From Acanthornis magna (Eukaryota > Chordata > Aves > Passeriformes > Acanthizidae), in the NCBI GenBank assembly GCA_036785705.1, contig JAWUZG010000032.1:12976001-13040000 (forward strand): a DNA stretch of 64,000 nt. The letters run 5' to 3'. Below the pieces are notes generated by a model. That model saw only the letters and a list, made by a program, of their open reading frames with translations. It did not search any database and had not been told where the DNA came from. A program made the position numbers and the translations under genes. Positions 38,806 to 50,767 of this stretch are shown here, in pieces; the stretch's first letter is position 1, and every line of letters starts with the position of its first letter.

Positions 38806-41800
38806 CTGCAAACATGTTTGAAAAATATTTAAAATGTTTTAATTTTAAAATACCCTTAAAAGATTTTGAAAATAATGCAAGCAAAAGTCATTGAGTTTTT
38901 AACATGCTCTTCCATGTATAAAATAATTTTCCTGCTGCAAAAATAAATTCTTCAAAAATTTCAACTAAATCCACTCCTGGTTCTCTGATGAGATAAAAAA
39001 GTTTATTGTCATCTTCCAAAGGCATTAAGACATTACCCATGTTTGAGAATTTTCAAAGCAATTTGATTTCTGCCAATTGCCTTCCCATTTCCTGGGTTTG
39101 AATGAAAATGATTTTAATAGCTCTGACTTGCACAGTACTTTATTTTTATTTGTCATCACCACTGACATTAGGACAGTCCTGGGATATATGTGTGGGGTTT
39201 TTTTTTCCATAAAGGGAACTATTTCTGTGAAGTTATCAGGCCTCAAAGTCATAGCAATCATCACCTGTTTCAAGCAGTGAATGATTTAATATTCACTGCA
39301 TCAGCTGCATACAGAAAACACCTTTACATGAGTGTTCTGTGCATCACCGTGTGGACTCAGAGTGACTGTGCAGAGCTATGAAGGGACACCAAAGGTACAA
39401 AACAGCAACTTATAGACAGAAACTGTAAAAGCTTATGTGCAGAAGAAAGCGGAAGCTTCTCAAATATTTCTCTCTTCAAAATATTTTTCTTTCAAGGTAA
39501 CAGATGTGTAATTGGCCAAAAGTTGAATATGACTATTTGGCCCCTCCAACATATTAACATTTTCCTTTGAACACTTGACTCAAATTTCTGACTTAGGCTT
39601 TCACAAAGTTCCATGTTCTCTACTGTACTTCAGTTCACGCTTTCAGAAACAACTGCAATAGGTCAGTTAATATATTTAACATTGATATTTTTTCAATAGC
39701 ATATCATTATACAAGTTAAGAGCTATGTTTCTGTCTCTAAGGTGGGGAAAATACCAGCTTACACCATATGATGGGTAAGGTGGTTAAATCATCTTATTCA
39801 GAGACACAAAAGCAGATTCTTGGCTTATGTAAGTTCTGGTAGAAGATTTTTCACAGACTTTACCTCTGAAAGCAGCTATAGATTTTTAGAATTCTTGTCA
39901 TATAGAGTAAGTGCTACCGTTCATTAACTATAATCACTGAGAGAGTTCTTTAACATGACTATGTGCAGTCCATCTAAAATACTTGAGACTGACTTGTGCA
40001 TGTAAGTCATTAAGATGCTGTGAAAACCAAATGAATAAAAAAGCAATATTAAAATATAATGATAGAAACTGACACTTCTCAAATACCCACACCAAATGAT
40101 TCAGATAACCAGACCTGAAAAGAGAAACTAAAATTTTGAATTATATAAGGCAGTAGAAAGTAGCCTGAAAAAAACAGGCTATATTAAGGAAAACAGTTTT
40201 GTTCTACAACAGTAAAAATCTACTTCTTACCTCAATAACACTTAGCAAGTCAGAGATAACATAAGCATTTACCTCCTATGTCATTCTTGTTTTGTAAAGC
40301 ACAATCTCTCAGACTCCAATACTTTTTTGTGGACAGCATTTTTTGCTGCTGCATACTTAATCACAGCTGAGCACAGGGCACAGATTATTCTATATCCTGT
40401 ATTTCTTTCTGGTTCTTCTTTGCATAATATAACTGAAAATAATTTTCCACTGTAGTGATCTCTGCAAAATCATTTTGCTCTTCTCCCCAGAAACCAGCAG
40501 CCTCAATTGACTAGTATTCTATGGTACATTTTTCAGCCTTCAGCTGCCCATTTCCTTACCATCAGGAAGTTTTGGAACCCTCTCCTCTAAAGATTGTCTT
40601 TCCTGGAAATGTTTCAGTTTCTCTTCCCTCTCCCTGTCTTGGGCTTTTCTTAGGAGTTCTGTTTGTTCTTTCCAACCTTTGTCTTGAGTTTCTTTTTCCT
40701 GAAATAAATTAATAAAAAATTGAAGCTGATGGGGAAAAACAGTCAATAAACAACCTAACAAAATCATAAGAACTTCTATGTCATTCTGAAATCACATTCT
40801 TACTCTCTTTATAAGCCAGACATTGTCTTCCCAAGGACTTTAATAGAAGGCCACACTTCACCACCTTATTCTCTTAACAAGCAAGCAATTTGTTGCCCTC
40901 TACTTGCACAATCTGACCTTTTTACTCAGGTGAGTGGGCTGTAGATTCAGACAGTTTCATTCTGGTACTTAAATTTATGGAGTATTAAGTAACAAACAAT
41001 CAAAGAGAAAGGTTTCATCTCAGATGACAATTTCAGTTAGTAATTACAGATACATATGTAAAAGAAAGGAACTTGCAGAAAAGACATTAATAGCAGCAGT
41101 AAAAATGACTAACACAGAAAAGTAGTGGCAATGAAGTGAAGAGAAAGTCAGAATAGCCCAGTACATGGGAGTTAACTTTGTAGGTTGTGCTTATTTTAGA
41201 ACAAAATAAACTCTAGATTAAAATACCTACTTAATGAACAAAGAAAAGATGACTAATTAGCCAAAAACCTTTCAAGTATTTTCCCTTCATGTACAAGGTT
41301 ATCATTGTTATATTAAAAAATATAAACTACATGAAGAGATGGCGGCCAGGTATTTAAAATGCTTGACTTTAAAAACTGATGAAAACATAGACTATCCAGA
41401 TCTGATTTACATTATTTAAAACAATATCCATATAGAGAACACAGAGCTAGACTCCATGGGCTGCACTTTCACCAAGTGTGTGATTCTGTAACCCACACAC
41501 TCAAGCATATACTGGACGAATACATTAAACTACAGCCATAGTCACAGAAAGGGTTCGGGAGGAGAGAACATACAAATGAAAATGTCACGAAAAAGCTTCA
41601 GCCCAAACAGGAAGCCAGCCAAGACCATCCTCGGAGCATTATTTCTGAAAAAAGATCCTAGCCTCATGTAATCAGAATTTGTACAATTTGTACCAGAATC
41701 TGTGTCATTCTGATTCGTAACACCTTACAAATCTCTGATTTTAGCCTGGGGTCACAAAAGTATTAGCAATATTTGTAATGGTATTATTTTATACTAAAAA

Positions 41801-44800
41801 AGGAAATAGAAAAACAAAAAACCCTGAGCATATTGACGAAGCTGGAAAACCATAAGAAATACCAGCACTGTGACAATAAGAGGAAGTGTTAGATTTATGC
41901 ATTGTGAAATAATTCTGGAAAGTACAAGAAACCATAATCAAGACCAAAGAGAAAACAGAGAGAAGGCAGCCATCACTGTTTAACAGATTGCTCAAATAAG
42001 CATTAGAAACAAAGAAAAAGGGTGAAAACCAAAATGAAGTCTTAAAAACTTTGAAGAGGTAAGAGTGGCAGAAAAAGAAATAAATTGAGCTAATGGCTAT
42101 CAGTAAGACAGAGAATATGATAAACTGTCCAAAAAACAGAGTATATTTTTAAAAAAGTGGATTTTGTCTTAAAGAACAGAATGTTTTTGAAATTACATTT
42201 TCTATATATTTATACTTGTATATTTACACATATTTTCTAAAATATAAGCTCTGCATTTGACAATCTGATAGGTGAATTATCTGGACTAGGTCTCAAATTT
42301 TTATGGAACTCACTATTTTAGGAAGAATTTCTTCTTTCTTGTTTACTGTGTCACCACAGCCAAGTTCTGAATCTGGAAGTTCTGCTGGTGAGAAGTATCC
42401 ACTGGTTTGTACACCTTTTGTGAGCTGTGGTCCCTTTTTAATATTTTGGTTGTTGGCTGTAGAAAATACAAACTAATTAAACTGTGTTTTCACTTGAAAA
42501 TATCCCACTATATACCTGTCTCTCATTTTTCATGATTTACAACAGACATAAGACTATATTGAAGTCAATGGAAGCAGAAAGTATTGACAAGTTTCACACA
42601 GTTGTTTTCAGCATCTGTAAAACCTAATAATAAGAAAAAATGGATGCCAAAATTCAACTGAAAAAGTAATTTAAACCCCACCTTAATGCTACTTATAGGG
42701 TCATTACAGTGTACTGAATATTAGTTAAAAAGCCCCACAAAATATCTCACTCATCTTACTGCTTGTTATAGAATCAAACTCATAAAATTAAAATTCACTT
42801 ACTGGAATCTTTGAAATACATACACTTATCTCTATGGAAAGACATTTAAAAAATCTGAACCTAAAATGGAATAATAGTAGAGCATCTATAATAAAATGAG
42901 CAGTAGACAAACTGTTTAAAATACTAGCATTAAATATTTAAAACAGTCCCATAAATTTCTGCTTCTTCTGACAAGTAGATTCTACTGATCCAGTGAAAAT
43001 AGTCTAAGTACACACACAGACACACACATATTTATGTGGGTAGGATAAGGTTTGAGACTGTCTTGTCACACCAGAAGAAATCACTGTATTAATACTTTTA
43101 GAAAATTATGTTCTGGGACACATATATTCGGAATAAAAAAGAAGTGCAGCTCATCTGACAGACAGTAAATTTGAATTAGTAAAAAATAAAAAAACAGATC
43201 ACCAAAATATTCTTAGCAGTGAAGACTCATATTTTAAAGCCATTGTAATTTATTATCAAGTAGACATTATCTATCATCTATTGGAGATTTCACTAACAAC
43301 CTTCCCCTCATCCTTTACCCAGGAACTTCTGGTATGAAAGAAGTTAAAATGGCTGTTTGGTGAAGTTCTGTGTTTTGGCTCTGCTGCAGTTACAGAACAG
43401 TCAGAAACTCTGTAACCAGTGCTGTTGAAAGAAGTGTAAAAAGGTTAATGTGCTAGAACAAGCAGCATCACAGTCAAGCACTGAGTGGGCATGAAAAGTA
43501 TAACCCAGCTGAGACATTTCAAAGTGACGCTAATAATTTTTCTCCTTTTATTGCTTTATACAAGTTACCTCTTCTTCTTTGTACAGATATATACATGTCT
43601 TTTCTAGGTGATGGCTTCAACATACGATTAGCATATATATTTTTCGCTTCAAGTTCTCTTTCTTTTTCCTGTGAATGAAAGAGTTAGGTATAAAATTGAG
43701 TTACTAGTGTTTCATTTACTAGTCACTAGCAAAGCTGTAAATTAAATTAAAAATACATACGGTCAATCGAAACAGAGTAAACAATTGTTTCAGCAAATTG
43801 TTTCAGCAAACAAATGTTTTAAGGATAAAAATCACATTCCTAACTGTGTTTATGCTACAAGAAAGCAGATAGAAATTTCTCGCCCCCCAAAAACTCATTA
43901 GCAAAATATTATGGGGGAAAAAAAAGCATCTCTGCAGTGAAAATAAAAGTAAATGCCAGTGCTTCCATAATCATGAACAAGACTTACAACATGTATATAG
44001 ATTGCACAACTGAATTTTAAGTGTTGTGAAGAGTTAAACATTTCAGTGCAAGCAATGATACTTGTCACAGGGCACGTCAGTGTCGGGGAGCAGAGCCCCA
44101 TTGCATCATAGAGGTAGAGGCACACTTTTAGCACATTTACTGAATAAAATACAGAAATGAACAGTGAGTTATCAGAATTCACCTGATAATGAAAAGGTTT
44201 TCAAACAAATCAGTCTTAAAACACTTAATTGAAACAAGTACATTTTAGAGCTACTAACACTACTGCTACCTAGTCTTATGTTGGAGATGCAGCAATTCAC
44301 CACATTCCCAGCTATCCAGCAAGGAATAAGAATATTTCTTGGATAGCTGGGAATGTGGTGAATTGCTGCATCTCCAACATAAAACAATCTTTTATGTTGG
44401 AGACTTGGAGTTTCAAGAAAATTCTCCCAGAAATTAAGTACTTTAGCTTGAGTCTTATTTATTTTTTTTCCTAAAGATAAACTAAGTAGAACAAAACAAT
44501 ATTTTAAGTACTTTAACTGAGAATTTGGGCAACAATGGTGGTGGTGTGGGGTGCCAATTAACATTTGCATGAATTTAGCAACACATGTGGATATCACAAA
44601 TACATGACATTAACCTTCATGCAAACCCACTGTAATGCAAGTATATTCGTAACATAAAGTACTATTTACATCTGGAGATTTAATTTTAAATTCAAGCCTT
44701 CAAAACCTAATTTTCCAGTAGATTTTGTGGTTTATTCTCAACGCTTGGCTATGTACTTGATCTTGCTTTTCTTAACTAGTGCTAACAATAATGATTAACA

Positions 44801-47800
44801 CAGAGACATTCCTGTTATAAACACTGTAGGGTCAGAGCACAGACATTTCAATTTAATGCAGGAAAAAACTCACATGTGGTATATAATTAAGTACACATCA
44901 GAGAGTGCAGTCACTGGTAAACTATTCAAAGCTGATTACAGATACTTCCAAAGATAAAATCCCAGAACATGGTTAGCAACTTCTATTCCATTCACATTTT
45001 ACCTTCAGCTTCTGATTTAGCTGATTAAGCTCTTCTTGAAGAACTCGGTTTTCTTCTTGAGCCTCATACAACTTTTTTTTCTTTGAATGTAACTCTCGTT
45101 GAAAACTGCTACCACTTAATTCAAGATTTCTTTCCAGGTCCTTCAATTAAAACAACATAATATTTTAAATAACTGAAGTAATTTTTATAGTCAAATTACT
45201 TACATAAAATTACAGTAAACCAGTGTCTTGGGTATAGATGTGAGCTTGACCATTACTGTAACACAGAACACATTTCAACCTTTAATCCTAACTTTGAGGG
45301 GGAAAAGCACCTGCAGACGCTGCAGCTCATCCTTCTGAATATTGGGAGGTGATTAGAGGACATAGAGGGAACTCACACTACTCTCTGCAAGGCTCTTGCA
45401 TCAGTGGACCTCCCGATCTCTAAGACAAATCTCCTACTGATGGGTAAGAGAGAGAATCCCTCCCTGAAAGTGCAGGATTAGAAGGCAGAAAACAAGGAAG
45501 AGTTTTTAACCTTTCTACTAGAAACTAGCTCATGATTACGGTTTCATTTACATACCCTCGTCTTGTAATAGCTATTTTAAGTGAAGCTGTGTTGATGAAA
45601 GAAAGAAAAAAAGTAGAAGAAAATCCCTTACTTTTTAAGACATGATTCATTTTAACATGATCCAGTACTACAAATGCTGAAATACCTAATCATAAAAGTA
45701 CAGATGACAGATGGTGACACTACAGGATAAGGTGTTTTGGCTAACTCAGCCATTTATATCTTGGTACTTTGGGATTTAAATATGAAAGCTTAGTTTCCAG
45801 CTTAATCCTTGGATTTCCAGATCTATTATCTTTGTAATGTAATTCAAGTTTAATTACTAATATAGACACCAAACTTTAACACCATTTTAATGACAGAATT
45901 TAAACTAAGCATAGTATAAAATTTATATACTATATATAAAATATATCTACTATGAAAATAGTACAACTACCAACATATTTAATAGTGTTAACACAGTTTT
46001 TAAGTCAGATGAGTTCATAGACATATTTACAGTGTAGATATGCTTAGATATGTTTACAAAAACATAAATTTTTTTTGTTGGACAAAATTAAAATATATTG
46101 GATAAATTTATTAGAATAGATACCCAAAAAAAGCTCGAAAGATTATTTCACTATTTAAAAAACATGCCATAATTTTGTCCAGTTGAACTCTTAGATGTGC
46201 AGAATAGTGGACAATCAAACACTGTATGAATGCTGTTCAAAAATTGAAAAAGAATTACTATATAATTTAAAAAAAAATAATTTTAGTGTAAAGTTCCCTA
46301 AATGCCCAGAAATTTTTACAAATGGTTTCTCTCCGAAAGGAGAAATTAGATTGCATAAAGTTGTATTACAGCTGCCTGCACCTCGGAAATGTTATATGTA
46401 TAAAAGCACTTAAAAGCAGAAATCCACAGGATATATGCTGACAAAATACGCTTAATTTGTAAACAGAAATTTGAATGTACAACCACCTCACATGTAACTA
46501 TATAATAACCTTAGAAATAATTTACTTGATTCTACTTATGGGTAAAACCAAAAAAATACTGATCTTCTATTTGCTCCACAGCTGTGAAAAATTACAATTC
46601 ATTGTGGTAAGAAATGTCTGTACCAGAATTTCTTACAAAAAGAAAGTCATCCCACCTTAATTCTTTTTTCCCTGTCCTCCAGCTTGCTCTCTGCTAAGGC
46701 TAGTTTCTTTGCCAGGTCATCTCTTTCAGCAAGGTGCTTATCTGCAGATAGCTTTTTCAGTTTCTGCAAGACAGTTTTTTTCCTGTACAGTTCATCTTCT
46801 GTATCTTTCAGCCTTCTCTCAGTTGCACGTTCTCTCTCCTGAGATTTTCGTAGGCGCTCCCTTAATATTCTAATCTCATTGTTGTGCCGAACAAGGAGCT
46901 GAGAGATTTCGTTTTCTGTATCTTCAAACTTATTCAAGGCTTTCTCCTGCCTGTGCTGAAGCCTCTTCAGTGCCCTGTTTTCCTTCTGCAGCTCATCCAG
47001 TTTGATGTGGAGTTCAGTCAGTTCATTCCGGAGCTCATTGATTTTTAGCAGCCTAGCAGAAAGAACTCTTTTTGTAACAAGATCTATATCTTTTGCAGGA
47101 GAATCCCTAGTGAGGCTCTGAGAACGGAAACCCCACCGTGTCCCTCTTTTGCTTGGTGCATATTTGGAATCCAATTTCTTTGTGGCTGAGAAAGGAAAAA
47201 TAAAAAGCATGTTTACTATTAGACAATGCAGTTTGTCTACTCAGACATCCTTTTTGGAACCAAGCTCTGCCTGAAACAATTTTACAATACTTAACAGAGA
47301 TGGCAGCTTTCAAACCAGACAATAAAAGGCATATATATGATAGACTCATGCTCCTTTTGATAGCTGAAAAATGGAGATTTATGTCTGTGATCTACTGTAA
47401 GAGGTAATATCTGCAGCCACTAATATAGAACCCTTGTAAAGGAATCATCTGCAAATCGTATCAGAAATGAGAGTCATATTTTGTTAATATTTGATATTGT
47501 TTATTAAAATGGTTTAGAAATCCTATATTCTAATGCTTACAAAATTATCACATGCTTTTAAAATGGCAACAATTAGCTGAGCATTAGCTAGTTATGTATT
47601 ATGCAAGATGTAATTCTCCCAGACAAATGCAGTAGTATTTTCAAATCCAGCTGCCATGCTCACAGACAAAACAGCAGATTTCAAAGGCTCAATGCAAAAA
47701 GCCTCCAAAGCAAAATTATAAATCCCATGAAAATTCAGTTCTCCCTAAATAATTTATTTTTGTATCATAAATTATTTTCCACATAGTATTCTCATTTGAT

Positions 47801-49854
47801 TATTTGTATGCACCGGTCGCATTTCTATTTATTACTATTATTGTCATCCCCACACATAAAAGCTGAACATTTTGTTTCTATCTTATTTGCCTCTCGTGCC
47901 ACAGTCAAAGAATAAAACATATAATCCATTAAAAATATCTCTTAAAACAACTGAATTAATAGAGAGTGCATAATTCCTTAAGGTACATCAGTGTTTGAAA
48001 GAAATACACTGAGCAGCAGTTTGTAATTCCAGCTTGAAAGCTGGGATACAGCAATAGTGCATTTACCTACACACAGATAGTGAGTATGTGTGACAGCAAA
48101 TTCTTCCTCTCTTTTGCAACTCACCATTCTACAGAGAATACCTTTCAGCAAAAGTAACAGCTTAAAAATATCTTCTTAGAATTTCCTATAGACATTTTGC
48201 ACAAATACTCGTTCATTTTCTGCTCAATGCTAATTTTTTCCGCAGCTGGGGCAAACAAAAGGAGGTTTTTGTTTTCCTTTACAAACAACACTTATGTCAT
48301 ATTCAGGTGTGAAAAGATTATCTAATACATGCACTGCAGGAATTATGCCACTCCTATCACCAACTAAGGGAGTTCCCATTAACCCTAGATTTCCAGCCCT
48401 TATAACAATTTCTCCTATTTAGGGCAAACATAATATTTGATTACCAAGATTGTACTTTTGGTCATAGAGTTAAATTGGGGAATAGTGTATTTCAAGACAA
48501 TGTAATATGACATTCACAATACCTTCATGTAATAATTATGTTCAGTTCAGGCTATGTAATCAAAGAACTGGTCACACATTTGCCCCTTCAAATTAAACAG
48601 CACAGTGGAACCGTAGTTTTTAGTTCCCGGACAGCTAACCCATGACTACCATGGGGAAGATGCCACTTCTGAACACAGAGAAGCTCAGCAAAACACCAGT
48701 AGCACCAGGACACCCACATTTTCAAGGATCTGAAGAAATACATTCTGTGGGCAAATTAAATACTTGAGGTCAGGCGTCTGGCAGAGCCTAGATTGTAACC
48801 TTGACCAAATGATTCACACAGTATCAAGCACTTATGAATGAACAAGGACACCTGCCCAAGAAAGGCAGGACATGCTATGACTTCACCAGAAAATGTATAC
48901 AATTATTTAGAACAAGCTGGCAAAGTGGCAGAAAGCCTTCCCATCCCTACTTCAGCCCAGGGCCTATATAACCATTCTCCCCTTTTTTGCAGGGATGTTC
49001 ACCTCCCTACAAACCCCATCAAGAAGGCAGCCTATGTGTGTGAGGGAGCTCAAAGTGCAGTTATGTCATCTCAAATTGGAAATATTTTACCCTCAGAGAA
49101 GAAGCACGAAAAGCTTTTCTTTCAATCTCCATCTGAACCTAACTTTCATCCAAAATATTTTATCACTTTTGCCACATTACTGGTCTTTTGCTTGTTTGCT
49201 GAAAGTCACAGTACTATTCTGTACAGCTTAGTCAGCTAGACTTCCACAAGACAGATATCTGTAGATATCTATATTATTCGGTCAGGAAAATTTTAACAAT
49301 TGTCTCTCTTTTACAGACTAAATAGTAAGGACTTGCCTTGGGTTCTTGGCCTTGAGTCTTTGGTCAGACAAAAAGCAAGAATCAGCATGACTTAATAAAA
49401 GGCTAGTATAAAAGCCACATTCACTTGTTAAGAAAATTATGAAAAATTCTGAAAATCACTAAAACCCCTTCTTATGCAGGAATAGGTTAATTTCAGTTTT
49501 CAATGGAGCAGTTACTGTCTCCCTGCCATCTGTAGCACAATTCACATGAACTGTATTTGTAGATCCTCATAATGCTAGTTTCTCACTTTTGAGTTTTTAA
49601 AGATCATTAACTCTTTGGAGCAGTTACAAAGCAGCAATTTCTGCTACCTACCTACCTTGGTAGTGCAACAGGCTGTTTGAAGTCTGTGTTTTGTGATGTC
49701 TTTTTTCTTGGCTTGTAGATGGAGAGCTTAGTGCTGGCGACTGGCTGGATGAATGAGATGCATTACCTTCATCTGAATAATAGGAGTCACTATTTTTATC
49801 CTCATCTGATTTCCTCTCCTGTTCAGAATCTGGGCTCCTTACTCTTTCTCCCAT
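38000..49854 (-). CDS. LCA5: LCA5 (lebercilin), complete coding region, seven coding exons
   Basis: Lebercilin is a coiled-coil protein of the ciliary axoneme and basal body that binds intraflagellar transport proteins; loss in humans causes Leber congenital amaurosis type 5. Coding exons in transcript order are 49854-49656, 47185-46656, 45140-45003, 43668-43569, 42456-42314, 40698-40560 and 38805-38000. Their lengths (199, 530, 138, 100, 143, 139, 806) sum to 2,055 nt, giving 684 residues plus TGA, with all six junctions in phase and flanked by AG/GT. Human lebercilin is about 697 residues. Residues about 100-289 form the charged heptad-rich coiled coil ([16 protein letters not shown] and ARLLKINEL are near-identical to mammals). 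The C-terminal part keeps [16 protein letters not shown] and EDEIEEV. The MGER start and these motifs separate it from the paralogue LCA5L. No frameshift or internal stop is present, so the gene looks functional. Confidence 0.97.
38806..40559 (-). other. LCA5: LCA5 intron 7
   Basis: A 1.75-kb AT-rich intron before the last exon; nothing further recognised. Confidence 0.75.
40560..40698 (-). CDS. LCA5: LCA5 coding exon 6 (charged helix)
   Basis: This exon is 139 nt (46 codons plus one base), residues 371-416, almost entirely charged helix-forming residues with a Lys/Glu/Gln bias. It corresponds to the second, weaker helical region of lebercilin (mammalian WEREELDKKQKEK region). Acceptor TTATTTCAG|GA; donor CTGATG|GTAAGG. 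The primary sequence is only loosely conserved, so assignment rests on splice sites, phase and position. Confidence 0.88.
40699..42313 (-). other. LCA5: LCA5 intron 6
   Basis: A 1.6-kb AT-rich intron with no identifiable repeats or exons. Confidence 0.75.
42314..42456 (-). CDS. LCA5: LCA5 coding exon 5 (diverged linker)
   Basis: This exon is 143 nt; with the carried base it gives 48 codons, residues 323-370. The anchor to the family is TKGVQT, identical to the mammalian motif; the rest is a poorly conserved, acidic, probably disordered linker, shorter than the human counterpart. Acceptor TTTTCTACAG|CC, donor AAAATA|GTGAGT. Phase continuity on both sides supports the boundaries. Confidence 0.88.
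42457..43568 (-). other. LCA5: LCA5 intron 5
   Basis: A 1.1-kb AT-rich intron with a short CA-rich run near 43,010-43,030. No repeat family or gene recognised. Confidence 0.75.
43569..43668 (-). CDS. LCA5: LCA5 coding exon 4
   Basis: This exon is 100 nt (33 codons plus one base), encoding [15 protein letters not shown] and a basic tail; mammalian lebercilin has EKERELDIKNIYSNR here. Acceptor TTCATTCACAG|GA; donor GAAGAG|GTAACT. The basic stretch after the conserved part is weakly conserved. Confidence 0.92.
43669..45002 (-). other. LCA5: LCA5 intron 4
   Basis: A 1.3-kb intron containing the perfect 42-bp inverted repeat described separately and, close to exon 4, a 13-bp tandem duplication (AATTGTTTCAGCA twice, about 43,782-43,807). 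No transposon recognised. Confidence 0.8.
44276..44382. repeat. Perfect 42-bp inverted repeat with 23-nt spacer
   Basis: Left arm 44276-44317 is the exact reverse complement of right arm 44341-44382; the spacer is 44318-44340. A third partial copy of the arm end (TTATGTTGGAGA) follows in direct orientation at about 44391-44403. As DNA or intronic RNA this would fold into a long unbroken hairpin. No flanking target-site duplication is obvious, and the arms do not resemble a transposon end I know. A local inverted duplication by template switching is the simplest explanation. Confidence 0.95.
45003..45140 (-). CDS. LCA5: LCA5 coding exon 3 (end of coiled coil)
   Basis: This exon is 138 nt, exactly 46 codons, encoding residues 244-289 from [17 protein letters not shown] to NQLNQKLK. 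It aligns with mammalian ELSKNLELSTNSFQRQL...YHKLK. Acceptor is AATTGAAG|GA and donor is CTGAAG|GTAAAA. It was assembled from splice signals and homology because the exon is too short to stand out as an ORF. Confidence 0.93.
45141..46655 (-). other. LCA5: LCA5 intron 3
   Basis: A 1.5-kb intron. A roughly 200-bp stretch (about 45,295-45,490) is less AT-rich than its surroundings and could be an old insertion, but I cannot name it. The rest is AT-rich, with TATA-rich runs near 45,920-45,955. Confidence 0.75.
46656..47185 (-). CDS. LCA5: LCA5 coding exon 2 (main coiled-coil exon)
   Basis: Acceptor TTTCTCAG|CC at 47185 and donor ATTAAG|GTGGGA after 46656. The 530 nt plus one carried base give residues 67-243. 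The exon holds the [11 protein letters not shown] segment (mammalian VGFRSQSLNRE) and the first two thirds of the lebercilin coiled coil, including [16 protein letters not shown] and [13 protein letters not shown]. Heptad spacing of leucines and dense Lys/Glu/Arg support a long parallel coil. An open frame runs upstream of the acceptor to an ATG at 47210, but that is intron read-through. Confidence 0.95.
47186..49655 (-). other. LCA5: LCA5 intron 2
   Basis: A 2.5-kb intron between coding exons 1 and 2. I recognise no transposon or RNA gene in it. A plus-strand ORF of 133 codons (48,838-49,239) resembles no family and has no splice context. Confidence 0.8.
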
Positions 49855-50038
49855 TTTTCAGATTTAACGGCTTTCCAGATTTTTCTCAAAGACTGTTCAT
49901 TTTGGCACAAAGGATCTTTCAGTTGTCACAATGGCAGCAGCTGGATTATTTTCTCCTGTTTATCATCTTCATCTCCAAAGCATGAGATCTCTGCAGTTCA
50001 GTTCAGCAAGCAGTAGTTGTCATTCAGAATGCATTTTT
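49656..50038 (-). CDS. LCA5: LCA5 first coding exon with 5' UTR segment
   Basis: Coding part is 49854-49656 (66 codons plus one base) and encodes the acidic, serine-rich N-terminus beginning [15 protein letters not shown], matching the mammalian MGER...QERK start. The ATG has A at -3 and G at +4, and an in-frame TGA lies two codons upstream, so this start is well fixed. The donor is CCAAG|GTAGGT, ending at 49656 and leaving phase 1. The 5' boundary at 50038 is inferred from a pyrimidine-rich tract ending TTGTTACAG; bases 50038-49855 would be 5' UTR and hold several short upstream ORFs. Confidence 0.9.
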
Positions 50039-50716
50039 CTGTAACAATTTAAAGAGAGAAAAAAACCCAGTAAGAATGGTTTTGCTCAGAAAGTGAGTTA
50101 AGAAAGAAAGGTAAAAAACCTGCAAAATTATCCATGATTCCTACAACCTTATGCAACATGCTGTACTACCTATTGTTTATACTAGTAATTATATTAATTA
50201 CTTGTATTAAATGTGACAGACATCACTCTAGGAATCCTTCTAGTATTAAATTCAAAAGTCTGAGGTACTTCAATCTCAAAAGAGAAATCAGAACATTAAC
50301 ACAGCTAAATGTAGAATAAGAAACTACTCCCAGGATAGAGAAGGGAAAAGAATTTGGAAAACAAAACAGAGCACAACTGAAAGTTGTTGATATTCAGGAA
50401 ACTAATTTAGACGTTTTAAAACTTTTTAACCAAATGAATGAACAACTTATTTGTATGACTAGAATTCAGATAATTGTAGAATTTGACTAAATCTTCCATT
50501 TCTCAATTTCCAACATTCCAATGATATTAAATAATGGGCTTGAAAATCAATTGCCCCATCTGTCTGGAAAACATTCTGTCCCTAACCACTAATGAAACTA
50601 TACCTATATATCACAACCTTCACCCTGGAAAGTACTCTCATACCTTACAACATCTGGTGCTTCATCCCTTTAAGGACTGGCCAGAGCACACACATTCGTG
50701 TCATGTATACTTATTT

Positions 50717-50767
50717 GTATATATATATGTATGTATGTCTGTGTATATATATATGTATATATATATC
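50717..50767. repeat. TA / TATG microsatellite in LCA5 intron 1
   Basis: Alternating TA, TATG and TGTG units over about 50 bp. Next to it the 15-bp unit CTGATAGGAGAGACC is duplicated at 50769-50783 and 50791-50805. Confidence 0.9.

Noticed and set aside
44172..44597. 141-codon minus-strand ORF in LCA5 intron 4
   Set aside because: Reads straight through the 42-bp inverted repeat and lacks homology; explained as intronic chance ORF.
38000..49854. Assignment to the paralogue LCA5L instead of LCA5
   Set aside because: The MGER N-terminus, [21 protein letters not shown] and EDEIEEV C-terminus are those of lebercilin itself.
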